A stretch of DNA of 64,000 bases, taken from the NCBI RefSeq assembly GCF_016860605.1, contig NZ_BNJR01000016.1, positions 124,001 to 188,000 of the forward strand. The letters are read 5' to 3'. The position numbers and the translations under genes were made by a program. This DNA is from Lentilactobacillus fungorum (GTDB lineage: Bacteria > Bacillota > Bacilli > Lactobacillales > Lactobacillaceae). The notes beneath the pieces were generated by a model. It did not search any database. It was not told where the DNA came from and worked only from the letters and a program-made list of their open reading frames with translations. Of this stretch, positions 25,841-35,061 are shown in pieces. How positions within the stretch are numbered: the first letter of the stretch is position 1; each line of letters opens with the position of its first letter.

Positions 25841-27835
25841 ATGAGCCTGTTAATTGAAAGAATTATTCAAATAGTAATTGGAACCGTTGGAATCGCAGTT
25901 CTTGGATTAAGCGTGGCGTCAACACTATTCACCAAAGTAAATGCGGCTGCAAATAGTGACAATCAAGTGGTGACTATCGCAACTAAAGATCAATTACCTG
26001 GGACTAAAGGACCTAATTTTTTGTACGGTCGTGGGATGGTTACGACTCATCAAAGTGATTCGTCATATAACGGTCGCCTGTACGCAACTTCAGAAAATTA
26101 CGTTACTGGTACTCCTACTTTTAAAATTTTTGAAAGTACTAATCACGGCGCAACTTGGAGTAAAGTAAGTGAGGTTCAAGATACCCAGCATGGTTGGGGA
26201 ATGCGATACCAACCGTATTTGTACGAATTACCCGAACAAATTGGCGATATGCCAGCAGGGACACTCATTTGTGCTGGAAATGCGATTCCAAGTGATATGA
26301 GTAAGACGTCAATTGATTTATACAAGAGTACTGATCATGGTCGGACATGGCGTTATTTGAGTACAGTTGCTCAAGGTGGGACGGCAACGACGACTACAAA
26401 AGGGAATGGTCCGGTTTGGGAACCATTTGTTAAAGTGATTGATCACCAACTTGTAACCTTCTACTCGGATGAGCGGGACAAACCAGCGCACAGTCAATTG
26501 CTGGCTCATGAGACTTCCACTGATGGCATCCATTGGAGCAGCCAAGTAAATGATGTCGTTGATTCCAATCCCGCAGGAAGGCCCGGGATGGCTACCGTTG
26601 CCCAAATGGCTAATGGCAAATATATAATGACTTATGAAGTAGCTGGTGAAGGTGGTAATCATTCAAACTTTAAAATTTCAAATGATGGACTGAACTGGAA
26701 TGCTTCAGATATGGGCACCAAATTTGCGGACGGCGGTTCACCATATGTGACAACGCTAAACGATGGCACGGTGGTTGCCAACAGTACAGGTGGCAATGTT
26801 TATGTCAATACAAACAACGGGGTTGGTAATTGGACAAGCGTTAATACGCCAATGGCCGGTGCGTATTCTCGTTCACTGACACCATTAGCAAATGGTCAAC
26901 TATTGATGGTAAGCGGTGGTGGTTATGCAGGCCCAACGTCTAACGCTAACCATACGTTGACTTCCATGGTGTGGGATCTGCCAATGCAATATCATCGTGC
27001 AACGGTTCAGTTTGCCAACCAGCCAGCATCTTTGGCCGCCGGTGAAACAGCCAATTTTACAGTTAAATTGTCCAATAACAGTGCTGGCGACTTTGATGTT
27101 ACGACAGATGATCTTCAAAATGTCACCGTTGAAAAGCAATCGGATGGTAGTTACCGGCTAAGGGTCAATGCAAACTTTGTTGGCCAAAAAGAGGTAACTG
27201 TGACGGCGACAAAGAAGGGGGATTCATCGCTTAGTGCTAACTTTAAAGTTAACATTACTGGTCAAGCACCAACACCTGATCGCAATTCAACCAACGCGGC
27301 TGCGACTGGTTCAATTACCCCGCCAAGTTCAAATGAACAAGGGGCAACAACGACTTCAAGTGCGCCTGAATCAAACAAGACGAAGCAACCGACGACTAAG
27401 AAATTCAAATCCTTCAAAGTTTATGCCAAGCGCGCAATTCGCGTTTATCAAGACGTTAACTTAAAACGGGTTGTTAAAAGTTATCATCAACAAGTTCGGA
27501 TGTATGCGCCGGTCTTTACGGTTATTGGCCAAGCAACTGCTAAAAATGGTGCCTTGAGATATCGAACAACTGCTGGTTATATAACCGCTAATCGGCGATA
27601 CGTTGCGAAGCTTTATTACCAAGCTACTCCAAAAAAGGTAACTATTTTGGCAAAAGCGGGGGCCTATGAATACCCCAAACCAACTTTTAGTAAAGCCAGT
27701 CGAACAACTCATCTTAAAAAAGGTATGACGGTTAAAGTAAAGAAATTGGTTAAATTAGGCTCTGTGACTAAGCTTGTTTTGAACAATGGTCATTATCTAA
27801 CAGCTAATAAAAAACTAGTCCTTGCTAAACCATAA
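25841..27835 (+). CDS. Secreted BNR-repeat glycosidase, probable GH93 exo-arabinanase, with C-terminal surface-binding region
   Basis: 664 residues. The signal peptide ends near VNAAANS (about 35). The propeller (about 45-385) has Asp-box motifs STNHGATW, STDHGRTW, STDGIHW and SNDGLNW, which automated tools call sialidase. GNGPVWEPF, TFYSDERDKPAHSQLLAHE, GRPGMATV and KYIMTYEVAGEGG instead match GH93 exo-1,5-alpha-L-arabinanases. Candidate catalytic Glu194 and Glu266 lie 72 apart, as I recall for Fusarium Arb93A. An Ig-like unit (about 390-480), a Ser/Thr/Pro linker and DUF5776-like repeats (about 530-664) follow and probably bind the wall. Confidence 0.75.
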   Translation: MSLLIERIIQIVIGTVGIAVLGLSVASTLFTKVNAAANSDNQVVTIATKDQLPGTKGPNFLYGRGMVTTHQSDSSYNGRLYATSENYVTGTPTFKIFESTNHGATWSKVSEVQDTQHGWGMRYQPYLYELPEQIGDMPAGTLICAGNAIPSDMSKTSIDLYKSTDHGRTWRYLSTVAQGGTATTTTKGNGPVWEPFVKVIDHQLVTFYSDERDKPAHSQLLAHETSTDGIHWSSQVNDVVDSNPAGRPGMATVAQMANGKYIMTYEVAGEGGNHSNFKISNDGLNWNASDMGTKFADGGSPYVTTLNDGTVVANSTGGNVYVNTNNGVGNWTSVNTPMAGAYSRSLTPLANGQLLMVSGGGYAGPTSNANHTLTSMVWDLPMQYHRATVQFANQPASLAAGETANFTVKLSNNSAGDFDVTTDDLQNVTVEKQSDGSYRLRVNANFVGQKEVTVTATKKGDSSLSANFKVNITGQAPTPDRNSTNAAATGSITPPSSNEQGATTTSSAPESNKTKQPTTKKFKSFKVYAKRAIRVYQDVNLKRVVKSYHQQVRMYAPVFTVIGQATAKNGALRYRTTAGYITANRRYVAKLYYQATPKKVTILAKAGAYEYPKPTFSKASRTTHLKKGMTVKVKKLVKLGSVTKLVLNNGHYLTANKKLVLAKP

Positions 27836-27852
27836 TTAATGATTCAGTTTGC

Positions 27853-27898
27853 TAAAACGACACCCGACCTATAGAAAAATAGGTTAGGTGTCGTTTTG
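27853..27898 (+). terminator. Terminator of the arabinan locus
   Basis: AAAACGACACCCGACCTA pairs with TAGGTTAGGTGTCGTTTT, 18 nt past the GH93-like stop. The region up to the next gene (27994) is empty. Confidence 0.88.
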
Positions 27899-27993
27899 AT
27901 GGTTACAATCATTTTACTGTTAGTTAACCCAAGAGATAGCAAGGGGCGTTGTGAAATTGGTTATTTTCTTATCAGTTGTTTCAAAATTAAAGC

Positions 27994-29565
27994 TTACCCA
28001 AAAGCTTTTTGACCATTTAGCCAGGTTTCTTTGATTCTGACATCCTTGAGTTCTACTGCCGGAATTGAAAAGATATCTCTGTCCAAAACGACAAAATCTG
28101 CTGCCTTTCCGGGTTGCAAGGTGCCGTTATGAGTGAAGCCGCCAATTTCTGCTGGCCATTTTGTATAGGCCAAAACCGCTTCTGGAATCGTGAGCGCTTC
28201 TTCAGGATTAACGACATCACCATTAGCCGCTTTTCTAGTAACTGCCGCATAAATGTTGACAAATGGGTTATCAGGTTCGGCCCATGGGGTGCATGGCGCG
28301 TCTGAACTTAGCGCAAAGGCTGCGTTGGTTGCCAGCATTGATTTATCACGGTAAATCAGTTTAAACTGGTCAGGCGATAGATACTTACGATAAGATTCGT
28401 CTTCAGCAAAAAAGAAAATCGGTTGGGTAACCAATGCATAGGTCATCGTGGCATCGTTAATTTCTTTCAGCATCTGATCACTTAAAATCGAAGCGTGTTC
28501 GATTCGAATTGATGGCCGATCGGCTAACCAGGGAGTCAAATCATGGCTGACAGCTAAAACAAGTTGAATGGCCGCGTCCCCCATTGCATGAGCGGCGACT
28601 TGGAGCTGGTGCTGACGGGCATAATCGATGGCTTGGCGGAGTTTGGCGGCATCTGTCAGTGCCACCCCGCGGTTTCCACTGGGGTAGGGGGCTTGGTTAT
28701 AGGCGGTTTCACCAGAGATACTACCGTCCATGAACACCTTGATGCCAGCAATGCGGAGCTGGTCATCATTTGTTGGCTTGAGAGTGGCATTGTTAGCCAC
28801 TTCATCATAAACGTAATAAATGGCCACTTTGGGCTTAAAACCTTCCTTAGCGGCGGCTTGGTAAAGATGATAGGAGTCAGCAGGTTTCATTCGGCCCATT
28901 AACTCACCAATTGCGACAATGCCGTTTTCGAGATAATGAGTGGAGCTAGTAGCCATGTTTGAAACGTCGCCAGCGAAGCTTTGAGCTGACTTGGCCCGAA
29001 TTAATAGTTGAGTGGCCGCGACTTCCTTCATGTAACCGTTTGGCCGGCCGTCAGCAAAGTGGCCAATAAAGCCGCCTTTGGGATCTGGGGTTGTTTGATC
29101 AATGCCGGCTAGTTCAAGCGCTTTGGAATTGCCGACCGAGGAGTGACAATCAGAACGGTAAATGAAAATTGGCTGGGTAGTTGAAACCGCATCTAAGTCA
29201 TCAATTGTCGGCGTTCGATGTTCAGCGAGTTTAGTTTCGTCAAAGCCCCAGCCTTCAATCCAAGTTGTTTCGCCCTTCCCAAATTGAGGGGATTGGCGCA
29301 GGGCGGCTTTCATTTCTGTAATGCTATTCACATTCGGTGGCGTGCAGGCCACCCCATGCAACGCATCGGCAATGTATTTTGGATGGGTATGAACGTCAAT
29401 TAGTCCGGGTAAGACAGTACGACCGTGTAAATTAATAGCGGCAGGATCGGTGACGTCATTTGCTGAACCGACCCAAGTAACTTGACCATTCGACGTTGTC
29501 ATGGCTGTCGCAAAGCTATTGGCATCCGTTCCTAAAAATATTTTGGCGTTTGTAAATGTTGGCAT
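27994..29565 (-). CDS. Amidohydrolase, YtcJ family
   Basis: A 523-residue metal-dependent amidohydrolase. GRTVLPGLIDVHTHPKYIADAL carries the first two metal His. IKVFMDGSISGETAYN, VAAHAMGDAAIQLVLA, RIEHASIL and FALSSDAPCTP carry the remaining metal ligands of the YtcJ group. The C-terminal GTLQPGKAADFVVLDRDIF closes the small beta-sandwich. Family members hydrolyse cyclic amides or N-acyl compounds; the substrate is unknown. The start follows AAAGGAGCCAAGCGA. It is monocistronic. Confidence 0.85.
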   Translation of the reverse strand: MPTFTNAKIFLGTDANSFATAMTTSNGQVTWVGSANDVTDPAAINLHGRTVLPGLIDVHTHPKYIADALHGVACTPPNVNSITEMKAALRQSPQFGKGETTWIEGWGFDETKLAEHRTPTIDDLDAVSTTQPIFIYRSDCHSSVGNSKALELAGIDQTTPDPKGGFIGHFADGRPNGYMKEVAATQLLIRAKSAQSFAGDVSNMATSSTHYLENGIVAIGELMGRMKPADSYHLYQAAAKEGFKPKVAIYYVYDEVANNATLKPTNDDQLRIAGIKVFMDGSISGETAYNQAPYPSGNRGVALTDAAKLRQAIDYARQHQLQVAAHAMGDAAIQLVLAVSHDLTPWLADRPSIRIEHASILSDQMLKEINDATMTYALVTQPIFFFAEDESYRKYLSPDQFKLIYRDKSMLATNAAFALSSDAPCTPWAEPDNPFVNIYAAVTRKAANGDVVNPEEALTIPEAVLAYTKWPAEIGGFTHNGTLQPGKAADFVVLDRDIFSIPAVELKDVRIKETWLNGQKAFG

Positions 29566-29685
29566 TCGCTTGGCTCCTTTAGACTTTTGATTATATAGTA
29601 GCTGGTGGCGGGGCTAGAAGCAACTGTTCGTTGCAAGCACATTGAGTTATGATAAAAGTACGACTTTTTACCTTGGAGGTTAACG

Positions 29686-30885
29686 ATGCAATCATTGGAA
29701 TCCCACACGTTAAATGCGTTTTCAAAAAATGTGCAGCTCACGCAAAAGCAAGAGCAGGTGTTACAGACCATTAAAGCCTTTACCCGCGAACATTTAGAAA
29801 AGGCTGACCACGCGGTATTTGTCCTGATGGGGGATGCCGGAACCGGCAAAAGCCTTATTCTCAATCAATTGTTTACGGATTTGGCGCAACAGGTAGCCGA
29901 TGCTTATTTTTTAGTCAATCATCCTGAATTGCTGAAAGTATACCGAGAATTGGCTGGCCAGACACCACATATGCTTAAAAAGTATTATCAGCGGCCAACG
30001 AGCTTCATTAATCAATTACATAAGTTGAATAAAAAGGTCAATTTGACGGTCGTTGATGAAGCCCACTTATTATTAAGCAAACCAGATCATTACAACAATT
30101 ACTATGGCAACAATCAACTTGAAGATATCGTGAATTTAAGCAAGGTCACGATTGTCGTGTTCGACCCGCATCAAGTCTTGCGCACTAAAAGCTTTTGGAA
30201 TAAGCAGCGGCTGCTAGACCTGATTGCCCCGCACCCCCATCAAGTGGTTCACCTCAAGCAACAGTTTCGAATGCAGGCCAGCCCTCAATTGATGGCTTGG
30301 CTGGATCGACTAGTTGATGGAGAAGTTATTCAACCGCTTCCCGAAGACATTGGTGACTATGATTTGCAGGTGTTTGCGGATGCTCAGCAAATGTTTCAAC
30401 TGATTATCAAGAAAAACAATCGGGATGGGCTGGCCAGAATGACGTCGACCAGCGGCTATCCTTCAACTCTAGATGGTGGTAAGCACTTGGTAAACGAAGG
30501 CAACTTTCATCTGCCTTGGGATCAGTATAATTTTACCAGTACGCCATGGGCTGAACAGCCTCAAACAATCAATGAAGTGGGGAGCATTTACACTGTTCAG
30601 GGATTCGATCTGAATTATATTGGGATTATTATTGGCCCGCCATTTTATTTGACTAGTGACCATCGCTTGGGTGTTGATCCTAGTAAAGTGACTGATGTTG
30701 AAATTTTCAAGCATCGTGCGGATATGGATGAAAAAGCCTTTGAGCAAAGTAAAGAAGTATTATTACGTAATTCGCTGAATGTGTTGTTGCGCCGCGGGAT
30801 TAAGGGGATGTATTTGCACGCCCATGATCAAAAGCTGGAGGCTTATTTGGAGCAAGTATTTGCCAAAGCGCGTATAAATCATTGA
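29686..30885 (+). CDS. DUF2075 domain ATPase/helicase-like protein
   Basis: 399 residues. Walker A is VLMGDAGTGKS, Walker B is LTVVDEAHLLL, and further SF1-like motifs are VVFDPHQVLR, LKQQFRMQ and IYTVQGFDLNYIGIIIG. It matches DUF2075 (PF09848), a superfamily 1-like ATPase found alone or in defence and restriction islands. No nuclease or methylase adjoins, so a defence role is not supported here. The ATG follows CCTTGGAGGTTAACG. Confidence 0.83.
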   Translation: MQSLESHTLNAFSKNVQLTQKQEQVLQTIKAFTREHLEKADHAVFVLMGDAGTGKSLILNQLFTDLAQQVADAYFLVNHPELLKVYRELAGQTPHMLKKYYQRPTSFINQLHKLNKKVNLTVVDEAHLLLSKPDHYNNYYGNNQLEDIVNLSKVTIVVFDPHQVLRTKSFWNKQRLLDLIAPHPHQVVHLKQQFRMQASPQLMAWLDRLVDGEVIQPLPEDIGDYDLQVFADAQQMFQLIIKKNNRDGLARMTSTSGYPSTLDGGKHLVNEGNFHLPWDQYNFTSTPWAEQPQTINEVGSIYTVQGFDLNYIGIIIGPPFYLTSDHRLGVDPSKVTDVEIFKHRADMDEKAFEQSKEVLLRNSLNVLLRRGIKGMYLHAHDQKLEAYLEQVFAKARINH

Positions 30886-30953
30886 CTTATCGTAGTTAAC
30901 AAGATATAGTTACTTACATGAGTAACTAACCAAATAACAGGGGAGCGTAAGTC

Positions 30954-31316
30954 ATGAAAAAGGGAACAATTATTACATTAATCGTGGTTGTGGTGCTAGC
31001 GGTTGCTGGCGGTGTGTGGTATCAATATGCTTACGGGAAGACTTGGTATTATGGTCAGGTTGGCAATATGGAACGTTACGAAAAGCAACCCGATGGTAAT
31101 CCAACGACTTACTATTACATTATTAATGGTTGGAATAAGGATGGCCAGCATAAACGAATGGAAGTTGGCTCCGTTGGCGGTCATCGATTCGTAAAGGGCC
31201 GCTATATTAGAGTGGGTTGGTCAAAGGCCAAAGACGTTGTAACCTACGAACAGGTGCAGAGAAATGAAATCCCCAAGAAAGCACTTCGGCACATCGATCA
31301 ACAAGCCAATCGTTAG
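30954..31316 (+). CDS. YxeA-like (DUF1093) small exported protein
   Basis: 120 residues: an N-terminal membrane segment (about 5-22) and an extracytoplasmic YxeA-type domain (YGKTWYYGQV, TYYYIINGWNKDG, GRYIRVGWSKAKDVVTYEQV, then EIPKKAL). The YxeA fold is an OB-like beta barrel; in Bacillus and lactobacilli its role is not established. The ribosome binding site is AGGGGAGCGTAAGTC. It has its own terminator. Confidence 0.8.
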   Translation: MKKGTIITLIVVVVLAVAGGVWYQYAYGKTWYYGQVGNMERYEKQPDGNPTTYYYIINGWNKDGQHKRMEVGSVGGHRFVKGRYIRVGWSKAKDVVTYEQVQRNEIPKKALRHIDQQANR

Positions 31317-31352
31317 CGCACATTGAACCAGGGATTAAAGATCGTATCAACC

Positions 31353-31396
31353 AATAGAAGCCCGTCATCCGAGTCAATTCGAATGGCGGGCTTCTA
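31353..31396. terminator. Bidirectional terminator
   Basis: AATAGAAGCCCGTCAT pairs with AATGGCGGGCTTCTAT between the convergent YxeA-like and CPBP genes. Confidence 0.85.
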
Positions 31397-31399
31397 TCA

Positions 31400-32086
31400 T
31401 TAAATAATCGAGATTAAATTATTCATCATGTGTAAGGCAATGCTGTAACGGATGTCTCGAAAATGCATGTAGGTATACGCTAATAAGCTACCCAAGGCGG
31501 AATACATGAGCCAATTGACATCAAAGTTCATATCATGTAGGAAGCCAAATACTAATCCACTGGCAAGAATTGCCAACCAATTGTTCAACCGAGTGTCCCG
31601 ATTAAAAAAATAATTCATGAAGATCCCGCGACAAATTAGTTCCTCAAAGATTGGGGCAAGAAAGACGGCAAAGAGATTATTCCAAAGTGGTAGGCGAGTG
31701 ATTGCTTCATTAACTGCCTGCTGGTTGGCGGGCAAATCCAGGTAGTGGTGGATGACCAGCCAACCCCAAGTTGATTGAACCGCTAAAATAATGGCGAAAA
31801 TGATGATTAATTGACCAACTCGCTTTAAGGTAAATGGCAATCTGCCAAATCGCCGGGGATTCGATAAGGTTAATTGGCGACCATAGCGCCAGCCGATAAA
31901 GCCTAACGTCGTGGCAATCATTAGCAACGAAATGCCAAGGACTTTTTGCAACTGGCTTAGGGCAATATAGCTGCCGGCAACGTCTAAAGTGCCGGATGCA
32001 ACTAAGTAAATGAATAAAAAGCCGATCCACTTGATGATTTGAAGAAGTTTTTGGGCACCGTAACGGATAATATGAGTGGATTTCAT
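31400..32086 (-). CDS. CPBP family intramembrane metalloprotease
   Basis: About 228 residues, seven or eight membrane segments. It holds the CAAX-protease/bacteriocin-processing motifs EExxxR (FEELICRG), FxxxH (FGFLHD) and a C-terminal His/Asn motif (ALHMMNN). Some lactobacillar members give bacteriocin self-immunity; no bacteriocin gene adjoins here. The ATG at 32086 is one nucleotide after the stop of the VOC gene (TAAGATG), so translation is coupled. A TTG 24 nt earlier, inside the VOC gene, is the alternative. Confidence 0.85.
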   Translation of the reverse strand: MKSTHIIRYGAQKLLQIIKWIGFLFIYLVASGTLDVAGSYIALSQLQKVLGISLLMIATTLGFIGWRYGRQLTLSNPRRFGRLPFTLKRVGQLIIIFAIILAVQSTWGWLVIHHYLDLPANQQAVNEAITRLPLWNNLFAVFLAPIFEELICRGIFMNYFFNRDTRLNNWLAILASGLVFGFLHDMNFDVNWLMYSALGSLLAYTYMHFRDIRYSIALHMMNNLISII

Positions 32087-32087
32087 C

Positions 32088-32441
32088 TTATCTAAATTCG
32101 TTGACTTCAATTCGATTCTGATCAGGGTCTAAAATCGTAATTGAGTTAACTTTTCTCCTTACTTCAGTTTTGGTTGTGGGTTCATCGACAATATCGACAA
32201 AGTAATTGATGAGGTGGGCCTTAATTGCCGCCATTGAATCTTTGGCAATCAACCCAAATGAAATCGGGTGGTCAACTCGATCCTCTAAGTGGAAGTCCAA
32301 AAACATTTTACGCAAGTCGGCTCCTTTATCACCATTTGGCAGATCAACGATTCTAAGGTCGAAGACTTCGTGGTAAAAACGTAAGCTGACCTCTAAATTA
32401 GATACGGGAATCGTAATATATTCTATTTCTCTGATATTCAT
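32088..32441 (-). CDS. VOC family protein (glyoxalase/dioxygenase fold)
   Basis: A 117-residue vicinal-oxygen-chelate protein with two beta-alpha-beta-beta-beta units: EYITIPVSNLEVSLRFYHEVFDLR in the first and NSITILDPDQNRIEVNEF with the C-terminal metal Glu in the second. It may be metal-dependent; the substrate is unknown. It is coupled to the CPBP protease gene. The start follows AAAGGATGTCGTTGAA. Confidence 0.8.
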   Translation of the reverse strand: MNIREIEYITIPVSNLEVSLRFYHEVFDLRIVDLPNGDKGADLRKMFLDFHLEDRVDHPISFGLIAKDSMAAIKAHLINYFVDIVDEPTTKTEVRRKVNSITILDPDQNRIEVNEFR

Positions 32442-32570
32442 TTCAACGACATCCTTTAAAAAGTAATGGGTATATTATATACCATTAGCTGGATTTGCAA
32501 ACGGGTGATTGACTTGACCAAGGCTTTAATTAAGAGTAACGTAACAAAATGTATGTGTTATTCGAATGGG

Positions 32571-32900
32571 AGGACTGCTACGCAAAGCAGAAAGCTGCGT
32601 GTAAGGCGCCTTGCTCCGCACACTGATTAGGACTGCTGCGCAAAGCAGAAAGCTTCGTGTAAGCACCTCAGACAGAAATTCCAAGCCCGGGAATTCCTGT
32701 CTGAGGAGCCTTACACTCCGACGGCCGTGAAACGCCTAGCCTACTTGGCGCTTTCTAAGCGCTTTGCTCCGCACACTTATTTAGGACTGCTGCGCAAAGC
32801 AACAATCTGCGCGTAAACACCTTTGTGAAAAATTCCAAGCCCGGGAATTTTCCCCAAAGGCGCCTTACGCTCCGATTGTTAACCGCTTTGCTCCGCACAC
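32571..32900 (-). repeat. Palindromic repeat locus R7 (three tandem copies)
   Basis: Copy a (32571-32622) is internally deleted, copy b (32627-32776) is the long variant with GGCCGTGAAACGCCTAGCC, and copy c (32781-32900) is short. Inner stems differ: CCTCAGACAG/CTGTCTGAGG in b, CACCTTTG/CAAAGGCG in c. Copy c has AACAATC with GATTGTT where others have AGAAAGC/GCTTTCT, another matched change. All run toward the ABC-F start, about 25 nt after the last copy. Confidence 0.92.
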
Positions 32901-32926
32901 TTATTTAGAATAGGAAGTGAATTTTT

Positions 32927-34495
32927 TTGCCATTACTATCTGTTTCAGACCTTTCGATGAGTTTTGCTGAAAAGGATCTGTACAAAGACGCCGAATTTAC
33001 CTTAGAAAAAGGCGAACACATGGGGGTTGTCGGCCAAAATGGGGTCGGTAAGTCAACGCTCATTAAAATTATTACGGGAAGCGAACTGCCATTATCTGGA
33101 AACGTTAAGTGGCAGAAAAATATTAAAATTGGTTACTTGGATCAGTACGCTGATATTGAAGATGATTTAACGCTTACGCAATTTTTACGGACAGCGTTTG
33201 CGGATCTTTATCAAAAAAGTGAACAATTAAATAAACTATACGCCGATTATGCCAATAATGGCGATGACAAATTGATGGAACGTGCCGGTCAATTGCAAGA
33301 TGAGCTGGATTCTAATGATTTTTACGAAATTGATACGCGAATTGAGCAGACAATTACCGGTTTGGGACTGGATAATATTGGCCGGGATCATCTAGTCGGT
33401 AAGATGTCTGGTGGTCAACGCTCCAAGATTATTTTGGCAAAAATGTTATTGGCCGATCCTGATGTCATTTTACTTGATGAACCAACGAACTATCTTGATA
33501 CGGCTCAGATTAACTGGCTCATTGACTATCTAAATGGCTTTTCCGGCTCTGCGTTAGTGGTTTCCCATGACTATGACTTTTTGGAAAAGATTACCAACTG
33601 TATTATTAACATTGCCTTTGGGAAAATTACGAAATACCGGGGCAGTTTCAAGCAAGCGATGCGTCAACGAGCTGAGCGCGAAGAATTTCAGCAACGGGAG
33701 TACGATAAACAACAAATTGAAATTGACAAAGCCGAGCGGTTTATCAGAAAGAATAAAGCCGGCTCCAAAGCAACGATGGCTAAATCGCGGGAGAAAAAGC
33801 TGGCCCATATGGATAAGATTGACCCGCCTTCGACTAACATCAAAGCTAGTTTTAACTTTCCGTATGAAGAAACTGGCTCTCATGAAGCCTTAACGGTTGA
33901 TCATTTATCAGTTGGCTACAATAAGCCGTTATTAAAACCGGTTACCTTTACGATCTCAATGGGTGAGAAATTTGGCTTTGCGGGCTTTAACGGCGTTGGT
34001 AAGTCAACTTTGATCAAGTCGATTTTAGGTCAATTACCAGCTAAGGGTGGAACCGCAAAGTTCTCGCCGTCTTCTAGGGTGAGTTACTTTAGTCAGGAAT
34101 TGGAATGGGATAATAACCGGATGACGCCGATGCAAATTATTTCTGACAAATTTACCAAACTGAATCAAAAGACAATTCGAACGAAGCTGGCAAAATGTGG
34201 CTTGGATTCGGCTAATGCCATGAAACCAATTGGCCAACTTTCCGGTGGTGAACAAACCAAAGTTAAATTGGCCATGATGGAATTTACGCCATCTAACTTT
34301 TTAATCATGGATGAGCCAACCAATCATTTAGACGAAGAGACCAAGGAAGCTTTAAAGCGGGCCTTGGATCGGTTCCCAGGCAATTTGATTATCGTCAGTC
34401 ACGAGGATAGTTTTTATGATGGCTTGGTTGATAAGGTATTAAACGTTGAGCAATTGAGTTTAAGAGAAAAGCCCGTTATTAGAGAAGAACCTTAG
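32927..34495 (+). CDS. ABC-F family ATPase (YbiT/YkpA-like)
   Basis: A 522-residue protein with two ABC domains and no membrane segments. Walker A sites are GQNGVGKST and GFNGVGKST, signatures are MSGGQRSK and LSGGEQTK, and Walker B sites are ILLDEPTNYLD and LIMDEPTNHLD. A charged linker (about 235-300) is the P-site tRNA-interaction motif region. ABC-F proteins act on ribosomes as translation factors or antibiotic protectors; this one resembles the housekeeping YbiT type. The TTG start follows AGGAAGTGAATTTTT. Confidence 0.9.
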   Translation: MPLLSVSDLSMSFAEKDLYKDAEFTLEKGEHMGVVGQNGVGKSTLIKIITGSELPLSGNVKWQKNIKIGYLDQYADIEDDLTLTQFLRTAFADLYQKSEQLNKLYADYANNGDDKLMERAGQLQDELDSNDFYEIDTRIEQTITGLGLDNIGRDHLVGKMSGGQRSKIILAKMLLADPDVILLDEPTNYLDTAQINWLIDYLNGFSGSALVVSHDYDFLEKITNCIINIAFGKITKYRGSFKQAMRQRAEREEFQQREYDKQQIEIDKAERFIRKNKAGSKATMAKSREKKLAHMDKIDPPSTNIKASFNFPYEETGSHEALTVDHLSVGYNKPLLKPVTFTISMGEKFGFAGFNGVGKSTLIKSILGQLPAKGGTAKFSPSSRVSYFSQELEWDNNRMTPMQIISDKFTKLNQKTIRTKLAKCGLDSANAMKPIGQLSGGEQTKVKLAMMEFTPSNFLIMDEPTNHLDEETKEALKRALDRFPGNLIIVSHEDSFYDGLVDKVLNVEQLSLREKPVIREEP

Positions 34496-34590
34496 GAAAC
34501 GGGATCAAGCAAAGAACGTTTGAAACATAAGGTTTCATCGATAGCAATTCTCTGGCTTTTATTGTGCATTCTTGCCTTCAAATATTTTTG

Positions 34591-34623
34591 AAGCCTAGCA
34601 GGTTTTGGATGTTAGGCTTTTTG
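34591..34623 (+). terminator. Terminator after the ABC-F gene
   Basis: AAGCCTAGCA pairs with TGTTAGGCTT followed by TTT, about 95 nt past the stop. Confidence 0.75.
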
Positions 34624-34648
34624 TCTGCGCTAAATTTAAAACTAGCTC

Positions 34649-34676
34649 TTGACATAATTATTCGAAGTGGTATTCT
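34649..34676 (+). promoter_or_regulatory. Promoter of the hisD T-box transcript
   Basis: TTGACA (34649-34654), 16 nt, TATTCT (34671-34676), just upstream of the T-box leader. Confidence 0.7.
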
Positions 34677-34689
34677 AACACCATCAACA

Positions 34690-35005
34690 AATTAAAAAAC
34701 AATAATAAATATGAAGTTATGATTAGAAAAGTAATTGTTTGTATCACATAAAGAGAGCTTCGCTGGTGAGAAGAGGCTGTGATCAATGATGAAAACACAT
34801 CTATGAACTGAGTGATTGAACCAAGTAGGTCACTCCGCTAGTGAGCGTTACCACGGCTACTATAACTGTTCTCTAATTTATTGGACGACTAGTTATTAGC
34901 AGCGTAAGGTCGTTTCATCGTGAGGTGGCGACGAAGATGAGGTGGAACCGCGACAGATCGTCCTCAGCTATTACAGATTGTAATAGCTGAGGACGATTTT
35001 TTGCG
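34690..35005 (+). ncRNA. T-box leader, probably histidine-specific
   Basis: Stem I has AGTAA, the AAAGAGAGC motif and CTGGTGAGAAGAGG. ATCACA pairs with TGTGAT, and TTGTTT with AAAACA, placing CACATC at the 3' side of the specifier loop. The triplet CAC (34796-34798, followed by A) encodes His, agreeing with the downstream hisD. The antiterminator T-box AGGTGGAACCGCG is at 34940-34952. The terminator CGTCCTCAGCTATTAC/GTAATAGCTGAGGACG plus U-run is at 34958-35003. Uncharged tRNA-His should allow read-through. Confidence 0.9.
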
Positions 35006-35061
35006 CTCAATCACAATTTTAATCATAAGCAACACATTTATAGAAATGGAGCGTGGCATTT

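Noticed and set aside
25841-27835. Exo-sialidase
   Set aside because: Asp-boxes are present, but I do not see the Arg triad layout of GH33. The conserved blocks fit GH93 better and the neighbours concern arabinose.
29686-30885. Defence system around the DUF2075 ATPase
   Set aside because: DUF2075 proteins occur in defence islands, but the neighbours (amidohydrolase, YxeA-like, CPBP, VOC) contain no nuclease, methylase or effector.
31400-32086. Bacteriocin immunity by the CPBP protease
   Set aside because: No double-glycine leader peptide or bacteriocin transporter gene is found nearby.
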